A stretch of 64,000 nucleotides of DNA, from assembly GCA_003117195.1 (NCBI GenBank), contig BDSI01000081.1, positions 124,001-188,000 on the forward strand, in the 5' to 3' direction. Under the pieces are notes generated by a model. That model did not search any database. It saw nothing but the letters and a program-made list of their open reading frames with translations, and was not told the DNA's origin. Shown piece after piece: positions 33,030 through 47,910 of the stretch. The DNA comes from Eudorina sp. 2006-703-Eu-15. Taxonomy: Eukaryota; Chlorophyta; Chlorophyceae; Chlamydomonadales; Volvocaceae. The translations under genes were made by a program, and so were the position numbers. Positions within the stretch are counted from its first letter, which is position 1. The number at the start of each line of letters is the position of its first letter.

Positions 33030-35120
33030 GCCAAGTTTGGGGGCATTTGGTGACGGTGGTATTCCGACCGAAATTGCATGGGAGGGCTGTAGCTAGGGGT
33101 CGGCTGGCGAGCCACAACCCCCCAAAATGCGACCCCGAGTTTCGACCTCAAATATGATATATGGCATTGATTTGCGACGAATAATGCACCTGCCAAGTTT
33201 GGGGGCATTTCGGTGACGGTGGTATTCCGACCGAAATTGCATGGGAGGGCTGTAGCTCGGGGTCGGCTGGCAAGCGATAACCGCCCAAAATGCGACCCCG
33301 AGTTTCGACCCCAAAATGGGACATATGGCATTGATTTGCGACGAATAATGCACCTGCCAAGTTTGGGGGCATTTGGTGACGGTCGTATTCCGACCGAAAT
33401 TGCATGGGAGGGCTGTAGCTCGGGGTCGGCTGGCGAGCCACAACCCCCCAAAATGCGACCCCGAATTTCGACCCCAAAAGGTCATATGGCATTGATTTGC
33501 GACGAATAATGCACCTGCCAAGTTTGGGGGCGATTGGTGACCGTGGTATTCCGACCGAAATTACATGAGAGGGCTGTAGCAGGGGTCGGCTGGCGAGCCA
33601 CAACCCCCCAAAATGCGACCCCGAGTTTCGACCCCAAATGGGACATATGGCATTGATTTGCGACGAATAATGCACCTGCCAAGTTTTGGGGTATTTAGTG
33701 AGGGTCGTATTGCGACCGAAATTGCATGGGAGGGCTGTAGCTAGGGGTCGGCTTGCGAGCCACAACCGCCCAAAATGCGACCCCGAGTTTCGACCCCAAA
33801 ATGGGACATATGGCATTGATTTGCGACGAATAATGCACCTGCCAAGTTTGGGGGCATTTGGTGACGGTGGTATTCCGACCGAAATTGCATGGGAGGGCTG
33901 TAGCTCGGGGTCGGCTGGCGAGCCACAACCCCCCAAAATGCGACCCCGAATTTCGACCCCAAAAGGTCATATGGCATTGATTTGCGACGAATAATGCACC
34001 TGCCAAGTTTGGGGGCAATTGGTGACCGTGGTATTCCGACCGAAATTACATGGGAGGGCTGTAGCAGGGGTCGGCTGGCGAGCCACAACCCCCCAAAATG
34101 CGACCCCGAGTTTCGACCCCAAATGGGACATATGGCATTGATATGCGACGAATAATGCACCTGCCAAGTTTTGGGGTATTTAGTGAGGGTCGTATTGCGA
34201 CCGAAATTGCATGGGAGGGCTGTAGCTCGGGGTGGGCTGGCAAGCCATAACCGCCCAAAATGCGACCCCGAGTTTCGACCCCAAAATGGTCATATGGCAT
34301 TGATGTGCGACGAATAATGCACCTGCCAAGTTTGGGGGCATATGGTGACGGTGGTATTCCGACCGAAATTGCATGGCAGGGCTGTCACTCGGGGTCGGCT
34401 GGCAAGCCATAACCGCCCAAAATGCGACCCCGAATTTCGACCCCAAAATGGTCATATGGCATTGATATGCGACGAATAATGCACCTGCCAAGTATGAAGG
34501 TATTAAGTGACGGTCGTATTCCGACCGAAATTGCATGGGAGGGCTGTAGCTCGGGGTCGGCTGGCGAGCCACAACCCCCCAAAATGCGACCCCGAGTTTC
34601 GACCCCCAATATGATATATGGCATTGATATGCGACGAATAATGCACCTGCCAAGTTTGGGGGCATTTGGTGACGGTGGTATTCCGACCGAAATTGCATGG
34701 GAGGGCTGTAGCTAGGGGTCGGCTGGCGAGCCACAACCCCCCAAAATGCGACCCCGAGTTTCGACCCCAAATATGATATATGGCATTGATTTGCGACGAA
34801 TAATGCACCTGCCAAGTTTGGGGGCATTTGGTGACGGTCGTATTCCGACCGAAATTGCATGGGAGGGCTGTAGCTCGGGGTCGGATGGTGAGCCACAACC
34901 TCCCAAAATGCGACCCCGAATTTCGACCCCAAAAGGTCATATGGCATTGATTTGCGACGAATAATGCACCTGCCAAGTTTGGGGGCAATTGGTGACCGTG
35001 GTATTCCGACCGAAATTACATGGGAGGGCTGTAGCAGGGGTCGGCTGGCGAGCCACAACCCCCCAAAATGCGACCCCGAGTTTCGACCCCAAATGGGACA
35101 TATGGCATTGATTTGCGACG
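33030..35120. repeat. Satellite block A1, duplicated at about 40790-42880
   Basis: The same order of monomer types and the same private variants (a TTTCGACCTC at 33141 and 40904, a CGACCCCCAATATG at about 34600 and 42363, and AACCTCCC at about 34897 and 42660) occur 7762-7763 bp apart. The only change in spacing is a 1-bp deletion in a G run at about 41128. This shows that a block of at least 2.1 kb was copied as a unit. Confidence 0.85.
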
Positions 35121-38100
35121 AATAATGCACCTGCCAAGTTTGGGGGCATTTGGTGACGGTCGTATTCCGACCGAAATTGCATGGGAGGGCTGTAGCTCGG
35201 GGTCGGCTGGCGAGCCACAACCCCCCAAAATGCGACCCCGAATTTCGACCCCAAAAGGTCATATGGCATTGATTTGCGACGAATAACGCACCTGCCAAGT
35301 TTGGGGGCAATTGGTGACGGTGGTATTCCGACCGAAATTACATGGGAGGGCTGTAGCAGGGGTCGGCTGGCGAGCCACAACCCCCCAAAATGCGACCCCG
35401 AGTTTCGACCCCAAATGGGACATATGGCATTGATTTGCGACGAATAATGCACCTGCCAAGTTTTGGGGTATTTAGTGAGGGTCGTATTGCGACCGAAATT
35501 GCATGGGAGGGCTGTAGCTCGGGGTGGGCTGGCAAGCCATAACCGCCCAAAATGCGACCCCTAATTTCGACCCCAAAATGGTCATATCGCATTGATGTGC
35601 GACGAATAATGCACCTGCCAAGTTTGGGGGCATATGGTGACGGTGGTATTCCGACCGAAATTGCATGGTAGGGCTGTCACTCGGGTCGGCTGGCAAGCCA
35701 TAACCGCCCAAAATGCGACCCCGAGTTTCGACCCCAAAATGGTCATATGGCATTGATATGCGACGAATAATGCACCTGCCAAGTTTTGGGGTATTTAGTG
35801 AGGGTCGTATTCCGACCGAAATTGCATGGGAGGGCTGTAGCTCGGGGTGGGCTGGCAAGCCATAACCGCCCAAAATGCGACCCCGAATTTCGACCCCAAA
35901 ATGGTCATATGGCATTGATGTGCGACGAATAATGCACCTGCCAAGTTTGGGGGCATATGGTGACGGTGGTATTCCGACCGAAATTGCATGGTAGGGCTGT
36001 CACTCGGGGTCGGCTGGCAAGCCATAACCGCCCAAAATGCGACCCCGAGTTTCGACCCCAAAATGGTCACATGGCATTGATTTGCGACGAATAATGCACC
36101 TGCCAAGTTTGGGGGCATTTGGTGACGGTCGTATTCCGACCGAAATTGCATGGGAGGGCTGTAGCTCGGGGTCGGCTGGCGAGCCACAACCCCCCAAAAT
36201 GCGACCCCGAATTTCGACCCCAAAAGGTCATATGGCATTGATTTGCGACGAATAACGCACCTGCCAAGTTTGGGGGCAATTGGTGACGGTGGTATTCCGA
36301 CCGAAATTACATGGGAGGGCTGTAGCAGGGGTCGGCTGGCGAGCCACAACCCCCCAAAATGCGACCCCGAGTTTCGACCCCAAATGGGACATATGGCATT
36401 GATTTGCGACGAATAATGCACCTGCCAAGTTTTGGGGTATTTAGTGAGGGTCGTATTGCGACCGAAATTGCATGGGAGGGCTGTAGCTCGGGGTGGGCTG
36501 GCAAGCCATAACCGCCCAAAATGCGACCCCTAATTTCGACCCCAAAATGGTCATATCGCATTGATGTGCGACGAATAATGCACCTGCCAAGTTTGGGGGC
36601 ATATGGTGACGGTGGTATTCCGACCGAAATTGCATGGTAGGGCTGTCACTCGGGGTCGGCTGGCAAGCCATAACCGCCCAAAATGCGACCCCGAATTTCG
36701 ACCCCAAAATGGTCATATGGCATTGATATGCGACGAATAATGCACCTGCCAAGTATGAAGGTATTAAGTGACGGTCGTATTCCGACCGAAATTGCATGGG
36801 AGGGCTGTAGCTCGGGGTCGGCTGGCGAGCCACAACCCCCCAAAATGCGACCCCGAGTTTCGACCCCAAAATGGTCACATGGCATTGATATGCGACGAAT
36901 AATGCACCTGCCAAGTTTGGGGGCATTTGGTGACGGTGGTATTCCGACCGAAATTGCATGGGAGGGCTGTAGCTAGGGGTCGGCTGGCGAGCCACAACCC
37001 CCCAAAATGCGACCCCGAGTTTCGACCCCAAATATGATATATGGCATTGATTTGCGACGAATAATGCACCTGCCAAGTTTGGGGGCATTTGGTGACGGTC
37101 GTATTCCGACCGAAATTGCATGGGAGGGCTGTAGCTCGGGGTCGGCTGGCGAGCCACAACCCCCCAAAATGCGACCCCGAATTTCGACCCCAAAAGGTCA
37201 TATGGCATTGATTTGCGACGAATAATGCACCTGCCAAGTTTGGGGGCAATTGGTGACCGTGGTATTCCGACCGAAATTACATGGGAGGGCTGTAGCAGGG
37301 GTCGGCTGGCGAGCCACAACCCCCCAAAATGCGACCCCGAGTTTCGACCCCAAATGGGACATATGGCATTGATTTGCGACGAATAATGCACCTGCCAAGT
37401 TTTGGGGTATTTAGTGAGGGTCGTATTGCGACCGAAATTGCATGGGAGGGCTGTAGCTCGGGGTGGGCTGGCAAGCCATAACCGCCCAAAATGCGACCCC
37501 GAATTTCGACCCCAAAATGGTCATATGGCATTGATGTGCGACGAATAATGCACCTGCCAAGTTTGGGGGCATATGGTGACGGTGGTATTCCGACCGAAAT
37601 TGCATGGTAGGGCTGTCACTCGGGGTCGGCTGGCAAGCCATAACCGCCCAAAATGCGACCCCGAGTTTCGACCCCAAAATGGTCACATGGCATTGATTTG
37701 CGACGAATAATGCACCTGCCAAGTTTGGGGGCATTTGGTGACGGTCGTATTCCGACCGAAATTGCATGGGAGGGCTGTAGCTCGGGGTCGGCTGGCGAGC
37801 CACAACCCCCCAAAATGCGACCCCGAGTTTCGACCCCAAATATGATATATGGCATTGATTTGCGACGAATAATGCACCTGCCAAGTTTGGGGGCATTTGG
37901 TGACGGTGGTATTCCGACCAAAATTGCATGGGAGGGCTGTAGCTAGGGGTCGGCTGGCGAGCCACAACCCCCCAAAATGCGACCCCGAGTTTCGACCCCA
38001 AATGGGACATATGGCATTGATTTGCGACGAATAATGCACCTGCCAAGTTTGGGGGCATTTGGTGACGGTGGTATTCCGACCGAAATTACATGGGAGGGCT

Positions 38101-39199
38101 GTAGCAGGGGTCGGCTGGCGAGCCACAACCCCCCAAAATGCGACCCCGAGTTTCGACCCCAAATGGGACATATGGCATTGATTTGCGACGAATAATGCAC
38201 CTGCCAAGTTTTGGGGTATTTAGTGAGGGTCGTATTGCGACCGAAATTGCATGGGAGGGCTGTAGCTCGGGGTGGGCTGGCAAGCCATAACCGCCCAAAA
38301 TGCGACCCCGAATTTCGACCCCAAAATGGTCATTTGGCATTGATGTGCGACGAATAATGCACCTGCCAAGTTTGGGGGCATATGGTGACGGTGGTATTCC
38401 GACCGAAATTGCATGGGAGGGCTGTCACTCGGGGTCGGCTGGCAAGCCATAACCGCCCAAAATGCGACCCCGAATTTCGACCCCAAAATGGTCATATGGC
38501 ATTGATATGCGACGAATAATGCACCTGCCAAGTATGAAGGTATTAAGTGACGGTCGTATTCCGACCGAAATTGCATGGGAGGGCTGTAGCTCGGGGTCGG
38601 CTGGCGAGCCACAACCCCCCAAAATGCGACCCCGAGTTTCGACCCCAAATATGATATATGGCATTGATATGCGACGAATAATGCACCTGCCAAGTTTGGG
38701 GGCATTTGGTGACGGTGGTATTCCGACCGAAATTGCATGGGAGGGCTGTAGCTAGGGGTCGGCTGGCGAGCCACAACCCCCCAAAATGCGACCCCGAGTT
38801 TCGACCCCAAATATGATATATGGCATTGATTTGCGACGAATAATGCACCTGCCAAGTTTGGGGGCATTTGGTGACGGTGGTATTCCGACCGAAATTGCAT
38901 GGGAGGGCTGTAGCTAGGGGTCGGCTGGCGAGCCACAACCCCCCAAAATGCGACCCCGAGTTTCGACCCCAAATATGATATATGGCATTGATTTGCGACG
39001 AATAATGCACCTGCCAAGTTTGGGGGCATTTCGGTGACGGTGGTATTCCGACCGAAATTGCATGGGAGGGCTGTAGCTCGGGGTCGGCTGGCGAGCCACA
39101 ACCCCCCAAAATGCGACCCCGAATTTCGACCCCAAAAGGTCATATGGCATTGATTTGCGACGAATAATGCACCTGCCAAGTTTGGGGGCAATTGGTGAC

Positions 39200-40650
39200 C
39201 GTGGTATTCCGACCGAAATTACATGGGAGGGCTGTAGCAGGGGTCGGCTGGCGAGCCACAACCCCCCAAAATGCGACCCCGAGTTTCGACCCCAAATGGG
39301 ACATATGGCATTGATTTGCGACGAATAATGCACCTGCCAAGTTTTGGGGTATTTAGTGAGGGTCGTATTGCGACCGAAATTGCATGGGAGGGCTGTAGCT
39401 CGGGGTGGGCTGGCAAGCCACAACCCCCCAAAATGCGACCCCGAGTTTCGACCCCAAAATGGTCACATGGCATTGATATGCGACGAATAATGCACCTGCC
39501 AAGTTTGGGGGCATTTGGTGACGGTGGTATTCCGACCGAAATTGCATGGGAGGGCTGTAGCTAGGGGTCGGCTGGCGAGCCACAACCCCCCAAAATGCGA
39601 CCCCGAGTTTCGACCCCAAAATGGTCACATGGCATTGATATGCGACGAATAATGCACCTGCCAAGTTTGGGGGCATTTGGTGACGGTGGTATTCCGACCG
39701 AAATTGCATGGGAGGGCTGTAGCTAGGGGTCGGCTGGCGAGCCACAACCCCCCAAAATGCGACCCCGAGTTTCGACCCCCAATATGATATATGGCATTGA
39801 TATGCGACGAATAATGCACCTGCCAAGTTTGGGGGCATTTGGTGACGGTGGTATTCCGACCGAAATTGCATGGGAGGGCTGTAGCTAGGGGTCGGCTGGC
39901 GAGCCACAACCCCCCAAAATGCGACCCCGAGTTTCGACCCCAAATGGGACATATGGCATTGATTTGCGACGAATAATGCACCTGCCAAGTTTGGGGGCAT
40001 TTCGGTGACGGTGGTATTCCGACCGAAATTGCATGGGAGGGCTGTAGCTCGGGGTCGGCTGGCGAGCCACAACCCCCCAAAATGCGACCCCGAATTTCGA
40101 CCCCAAAAGGTCATATGGCATTGATTTGCGACGAATAATGCACCTGCCAAGTTTGGGGGCATTTGGTGACGGTGGTATTCCGACCGAAATTACATGGGAG
40201 GGCTGTAGCAGGGGTCGGCTGGCGAGCCACAACCCCCCAAAATGCGACCCCGAGTTTCGACCCCAAATGGGACATATGGCATTGATTTGCGACGAATAAT
40301 GCACCTGCCAAGTTTTGGGGTATTTAGTGAGGGTCGTATTGCGACCGAAATTGCATGGGAGGGCTGTAGCTCGGGGTGGGCTGGCAAGCCATAACCGCCC
40401 AAAATGCGACCCCGAATTTCGACCCCAAAATGGTCATATGGCATTGATGTGCGACGAATAATGCACCTGCCAAGTTTGGGGGCATATGGTGACGGTGGTA
40501 TTCCGACCGAAATTGCATGGTAGGGCTGTCACTCGGGGTCGGCTGGCAAGCCATAACCGCCCAAAATGCGACCCCGAGTTTCGACCCCAAATGGGACATA
40601 TGGCATTGATATGCGACGAATAATGCACTTGCCAAGTATGAAGGTATTAA
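39200..40650. repeat. Satellite block B1, duplicated at about 46470-47910
   Basis: A second pair of blocks about 7268 bp apart. It shares the junction GGGCTGGCAAGCCACAACC (39409 and 46677) and the rare variant CACTTGCC (about 40626 and 47893). The spacing equals about 45 monomers. Confidence 0.8.
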
Positions 40651-40789
40651 GTGACGGTCGTATTCCGACCGAAATTGCATGGGAGGGCTGTAGCTCGGGG
40701 TCGGCTGGCGAGCCACAACCCCCCAAAATGCGACCCCGAGTTTCGACCCCAAATATGATATATGGCATTGATATGCGACGAATAATGCA

Positions 40790-42880
40790 CCTGCCAAGTT
40801 TGGGGGCATTTGGTGACGGTGGTATTCCGACCGAAATTGCATGGGAGGGCTGTAGCTAGGGGTCGGCTGGCGAGCCACAACCCCCCAAAATGCGACCCCG
40901 AGTTTCGACCTCAAATATGATATATGGCATTGATTTGCGACGAATAATGCACCTGCCAAGTTTGGGGGCATTTCGGTGACGGTGGTATTCCGACCGAAAT
41001 TGCATGGGAGGGCTGTAGCTCGGGGTCGGCTGGCAAGCGATAACCGCCCAAAATGCGACCCCGAGTTTCGACCCCAAAATGGGACATATGGCATTGATTT
41101 GCGACGAATAATGCACCTGCCAAGTTTGGGGCATTTGGTGACGGTCGTATTCCGACCGAAATTGCATGGGAGGGCTGTAGCTCGGGGTCGGCTGGCGAGC
41201 CACAACCCCCCAAAATGCGACCCCGAATTTCGACCCCAAAAGGTCATATGGCATTGATTTGCGACGAATAATGCACCTGCCAAGTTTGGGGGCGATTGGT
41301 GACCGTGGTATTCCGACCGAAATTACATGAGAGGGCTGTAGCAGGGGTCGGCTGGCGAGCCACAACCCCCCAAAATGCGACCCCGAGTTTCGACCCCAAA
41401 TGGGACATATGGCATTGATTTGCGACGAATAATGCACCTGCCAAGTTTTGGGGTATTTAGTGAGGGTCGTATTGCGACCGAAATTGCATGGGAGGGCTGT
41501 AGCTAGGGGTCGGCTTGCGAGCCACAACCGCCCAAAATGCGACCCCGAGTTTCGACCCCAAAATGGGACATATGGCATTGATTTGCGACGAATAATGCAC
41601 CTGCCAAGTTTGGGGGCATTTGGTGACGGTGGTATTCCGACCGAAATTGCATGGGAGGGCTGTAGCTCGGGGTCGGCTGGCGAGCCACAACCCCCCAAAA
41701 TGCGACCCCGAATTTCGACCCCAAAAGGTCATATGGCATTGATTTGCGACGAATAATGCACCTGCCAAGTTTGGGGGCAATTGGTGACCGTGGTGTTCCA
41801 ACCGAAATTACATGGGAGGGCTGTAGCAGGGGTCGGCTGGCGAGCCACAACCCCCCAAAATGCGACCCCGAGTTTCGACCCCAAATGGGACATATGGCAT
41901 TGATATGCGACGAATAATGCACCTGCCAAGTTTTGGGGTATTTAGTGAGGGTCGTATTGCGACCGAAATTGCATGGGAGGGCTGTAGCTCGGGGTGGGCT
42001 GGCAAGCCATAACCGCCCAAAATGCGACCCCGAGTTTCGACCCCAAAATGGTCATATGGCATTGATGTGCGACGAATAATGCACCTGCCAAGTTTGGGGG
42101 CATATGGTGACGGTGGTATTCCGACCGAAATTGCATGGTAGGGCTGTCACTCGGGGTCGGCTGGCAAGCCATAACCGCCCAAAATGCGACCCCGAATTTC
42201 GACCCCAAAATGGTCATATGGCATTGATATGCGACGAATAATGCACCTGCCAAGTATGAAGGTATTAAGTGACGGTCGTATTCCGACCGAAATTGCATGG
42301 GAGGGCTGTAGCTCGGGGTCGGCTGGCGAGCCACAACCCCCCAAAATGCGACCCCGAGTTTCGACCCCCAATATGATATATGGCATTGATATGCGACGAA
42401 TAATGCACCTGCCAAGTTTGGGGGCATTTGGTGACGGTGGTATTCCGACCGAAATTGCATGGGAGGGCTGTAGCTAGGGGTCGGCTGGCGAGCCACAACC
42501 CCCCAAAATGCGACCCCGAGTTTCGACCCCAAATATGATATATGGCATTGATTTGCGACGAATAATGCACCTGCCAAGTTTGGGGGCATTTGGTGACGGT
42601 CGTATTCCGACCGAAATTGCATGGGAGGGCTGTAGCTCGGGGTCGGCTGGCGAGCCACAACCTCCCAAAATGCGACCCCGAATTTCGACCCCAAAAGGTC
42701 ATATGGCATTGATTTGCGACGAATAATGCACCTGCCAAGTTTGGGGGCAATTGGTGACCGTGGTATTCCGACCGAAATTACATGGGAGGGCTGTAGCAGG
42801 GGTCGGCTGGCGAGCCACAACCCCCCAAAATGCGACCCCGAGTTTCGACCCCAAATGGGACATATGGCATTGATTTGCGA
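40790..42880. repeat. Satellite block A2, copy of 33030-35120
   Basis: It is the downstream partner of the 7.76-kb-spaced duplication. It shares the private variants listed for block A1 and diverges from it after about 42890, where a TATGAAGG-type monomer follows instead of a TTTGGGGGC type. Confidence 0.85.
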
Positions 42881-45800
42881 CGAATAATGCACCTGCCAAG
42901 TATGAAGGTATTAAGTGACGGTCGTATTCCGACCGAAATTGCATGGGAGGGCTGTAGCTCGGGGTCGGCTGGCGAGCCACAACCCCCCAAAATGCGACCC
43001 CGAGTTTCGACCCCCAATATGATATATGGCATTGATATGCGACGAATAATGCACCTGCCAAGTTTGGGGGCATTTGGTGACGGTGGTATTCCGACCGAAA
43101 TTGCATGGGAGGGCTGTAGCTAGGGTCGGCTGGCGAGCCACAACCCCCCAAAATGCGACCCCGAGTTTCGACCCCAAATATGATATATGGCATTGATTTG
43201 CGACGAATAATGCACCTGCCAAGTTTGGGGGCATTTGGTGACGGTCGTATTCCGACCGAAATTGCATGGGAGGGCTGTAGCTCGGGGTCGGCTGGCGAGC
43301 CACAACCTCCCAAAATGCGACCCCGAATTTCGACCCCAAAAGGTCATATGGCATTGATTTGCGACGAATAATGCACCTGCCAAGTTTGGGGGCAATTGGT
43401 GACCGTGGTATTCCGACCGAAATTACATGGGAGGGCTGTAGCAGGGGTCGGCTGGCGAGCCACAACCCCCAAAATGCGACCCCGAGTTTCGACCCCAAAT
43501 GGGACATATGGCATTGATTTGCGACGAATAATGCACCTGCCAAGTTTGGGGGCATTTGGTGACGGTCGTATTCCGACCGAAATTGCATGGGAGGGCTGTA
43601 GCTCGGGGTCGGCTGGCGAGCCACAACCCCCCAAAATGCGACCCCGAATTTCGACCCCAAAAGGTCATATGGCATTGATTTGCGACGAATAACGCACCTG
43701 CCAAGTTTGGGGGCAATTGGTGACGGTGGTATTCCGACCGAAATTACATGGGAGGGCTGTAGCAGGGGTCGGCTGGCGAGCCACAACCCCCAAAATGCGA
43801 CCCCGAGTTTCGACCCCAAATGGGACATATGGCATTGATTTGCGACGAATAATGCACCTGCCAAGTTTTGGGGTATTTAGTGAGGGTCGTATTGCGACCG
43901 AAATTGCATGGGAGGGCTGTAGCTCGGGGTGGGCTGGCAAGCCATAACCGCCCAAAATGCGACCCCTAATTTCGACCCCAAAATGGTCATATCGCATTGA
44001 TGTGCGACGAATAATGCACCTGCCAAGTTTGGGGGCATATGGTGACGGTGGTATTCCGACCGAAATTGCATGGTAGGGCTGTCACTCGGGGTCGGCTGGC
44101 AAGCCATAACCGCCCAAAATGCGACCCCGAATTTCGACCCCAAAATGGTCATATGGCATTGATATGCGACGAATAATGCACCTGCCAAGTATGAAGGTAT
44201 TAAGTGACGGTCGTATTCCGACCGAAATTGCATGGGAGGGCTGTAGCTCGGGGTCGGCTGGCGAGCCACAACCCCCCAAAATGCGACCCGAGTTTCGACC
44301 CCAAAATGGTCACATGGCATTGATATGCGACGAATAATGCACCTGCCAAGTTTGGGGGCATTTGGTGACGGTGGTATTCCGACCGAAATTGCATGGGAGG
44401 GCTGTAGCTAGGGGTCGGCTGGCGAGCCACAACCCCCAAAATGCGACCCCGAGTTTCGACCCCAAATATGATATATGGCATTGATTTGCGACGAATAATG
44501 CACCTGCCAAGTTTGGGGGCATTTGGTGACGGTCGTATTCCGACCGAAATTGCATGGGAGGGCTGTAGCTCGGGGTCGGCTGGCGAGCCACAACCCCCCA
44601 AAATGCGACCCCGAATTTCGACCCCAAAAGGTCATATGGCATTGATTTGCGACGAATAATGCACCTGCCAAGTTTGGGGCAATTGGTGACCGTGGTATTC
44701 CGACCGAAATTACATGGGAGGGCTGTAGCAGGGGTCGGCTGGCGAGCCACAACCCCCAAAATGCGACCCCGAGTTTCGACCCCAAATGGGACATATGGCA
44801 TTGATTTGCGACGAATAATGCACCTGCCAAGTTTTGGGGTATTTAGTGAGGGTCGTATTGCGACCGAAATTGCATGGGAGGGCTGTAGCTCGGGGTGGGC
44901 TGGCAAGCCATAACCGCCCAAAATGCGACCCCGAATTTCGACCCCAAAATGGTCATATGGCATTGATGTGCGACGAATAATGCACCTGCCAAGTTTGGGG
45001 GCATATGGTGACGGTGGTATTCCGACCGAAATTGCATGGTAGGGCTGTCACTCGGGTCGGCTGGCAAGCCATAACCGCCCAAAATGCGACCCCGAGTTTC
45101 GACCCCAAAATGGTCACATGGCATTGATTTGCGACGAATAATGCACCTGCCAAGTTTGGGGGCATTTGGTGACGGTCGTATTCCGACCGAAATTGCATGG
45201 GAGGGCTGTAGCTCGGGTCGGCTGGCGAGCCACAACCCCCCAAAATGCGACCCCGAGTTTCGACCCCAAATATGATATATGGCATTGATTTGCGACGAAT
45301 AATGCACCTGCCAAGTTTGGGGGCATTTGGTGACGGTGGTATTCCGACCGAAATTGCATGGGAGGGCTGTAGCTAGGGGTCGGCTGGCGAGCCACAACCC
45401 CCCAAAATGCGACCCCGAGTTTCGACCCCAAATGGGACATATGGCATTGATTTGCGACGAATAATGCACCTGCCAAGTTTGGGGGCAATTGGTGACCGTG
45501 GTATTCCGACCGAAATTACATGGGAGGGCTGTAGCAGGGGTCGGCTGGCGAGCCACAACCCCCCAAAATGCGACCCCGAGTTTCGACCCCAAATGGGACA
45601 TATGGCATTGATTTGCGACGAATAATGCACCTGCCAAGTTTTGGGGTATTTAGTGAGGGTCGTATTGCGACCGAAATTGCATGGGAGGGCTGTAGCTCGG
45701 GGTGGGCTGGCAAGCCATAACCGCCCAAAATGCGACCCCTAATTTCGACCCCAAAATGGTCATTTGGCATTGATGTGCGACGAATAATGCACCTGCCAAG

Positions 45801-46469
45801 TTTGGGGGCATATGGTGACGGTGGTATTCCGACCGAAATTGCATGGTAGGGCTGTCACTCGGGTCGGCTGGCAAGCCATAACCGCCCAAAATGCGACCCC
45901 GAATTTCGACCCCAAAATGGTCATATGGCATTGATATGCGACGAATAATGCACCTGCCAAGTATGAAGGTATTAAGTGACGGTCGTATTCCGACCGAAAT
46001 TGCATGGGAGGGCTGTAGCTCGGGGTCGGCTGGCGAGCCACAACCCCCCAAAATGCGACCCCGAGTTTCGACCCCAAATATGATATATGGCATTGATATG
46101 CGACGAATAATGCACCTGCCAAGTTTGGGGGCATTTGGTGACGGTGGTATTCCGACCGAAATTGCATGGGAGGGCTGTAGCTAGGGGTCGGCTGGCGAGC
46201 CACAACCCCCCAAAATGCGACCCCGAGTTTCGACCCCAAAATGGTCACATGGCATTGATATGCGACGAATAATGCACCTGCCAAGTTTGGGGGCATTTGG
46301 TGACGGTGGTATTCCGACCGAAATTGCATGGGAGGGCTGTAGCTAGGGGTCGGCTGGCGAGCCACAACCCCCCAAAATGCGACCCCGAGTTTCGACCCCA
46401 AATATGATATATGGCATTGATTTGCGACGAATAATGCACCTGCCAAGTTTGGGGGCATTTCGGTGACCG

Positions 46470-47910
46470 TGGTATTCCGACCGAAATTACATGGGAGGGC
46501 TGTAGCAGGGGTCGGCTGGCGAGCCACAACCCCCCAAAATGCGACCCCGAGTTTCGACCCCAAATGGGACATATGGCATTGATTTGCGACGAATAATGCA
46601 CCTGCCAAGTTTTGGGGTATTTAGTGAGGGTCGTATTGCGACCGAAATTGCATGGGAGGGCTGTAGCTCGGGGTGGGCTGGCAAGCCACAACCCCCCAAA
46701 ATGCGACCCCGAGTTTCGACCCCAAAATGGTCACATGGCATTGATATGCGACGAATAATGCACCTGCCAAGTTTGGGGGCATTTGGTGACGGTGGTATTC
46801 CGACCGAAATTGCATGGGAGGGCTGTAGCTAGGGGTCGGCTGGCGAGCCACAACCCCCCAAAATGCGACCCCGAGTTTCGACCCCAAAATGGTCACATGG
46901 CATTGATATGCGACGAATAATGCACCTGCCAAGTTTGGGGGCATTTGGTGACGGTGGTATTCCGACCGAAATTGCATGGGAGGGCTGTAGCTAGGGGTCG
47001 GCTGGCGAGCCACAACCCCCCAAAATGCGACCCCGAGTTTCGACCCCCAATATGATATATGGCATTGATATGCGACGAATAATGCACCTGCCAAGTTTGG
47101 GGGCATTTGGTGACGGTGGTATTCCGACCGAAATTGCATGGGAGGGCTGTAGCTAGGGGTCGGCTGGCGAGCCACAACCCCCCAAAATGCGACCCCGAGT
47201 TTCGACCCCAAATATGATATATGACATTGATTTGCGACGAATAATGCACCTGCCAAGTTTGGGGGCATTTCGGTGACGGTGGTATTCCGACCGAAATTGC
47301 ATGGGAGGGCTGTAGCTCGGGGTCGGCTGGCGAGCCACAACCCCCCAAAATGCGACCCCGAATTTCGACCCCAAAAGGTCATATGGCATTGATTTGCGAC
47401 GAATAATGCACCTGCCAAGTTTGGGGGCAATTGGTGACCGTGGTATTCCGACCGAAATTACATGGGAGGGCTGTAGCAGGGGTCGGCTGGCGAGCCACAA
47501 CCCCCCAAAATGCGACCCCGAGTTTCGACCCCAAATGGGACATATGGCATTGATTTGCGACGAATAATGCACCTGCCAAGTTTTGGGGTATTTAGTGAGG
47601 GTCGTATTGCGACCGAAATTGCATGGGAGGGCTGTAGCTCGGGTGGGCTGGCAAGCCATAACCGCCCAAAATGCGACCCCGAATTTCGACCCCAAAATGG
47701 TCATATGGCATTGATGTGCGACGAATAATGCACCTGCCAAGTTTGGGGGCATATGGTGACGGTGGTATTCCGACCGAAATTGCATGGTAGGGCTGTCACT
47801 CGGGGTCGGCTGGCAAGCCATAACCGCCCAAAATGCGACCCCGAATTTCGACCCCAAATGGGACATATGGCATTGATATGCGACGAATAATGCACTTGCC
47901 AAGTATGAAG
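46470..47910. repeat. Satellite block B2, copy of 39200-40650
   Basis: It is the partner of block B1, with the same monomer order and the same rare variants, plus a few private substitutions (for example ATATGACATTG at 47220). Confidence 0.8.
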
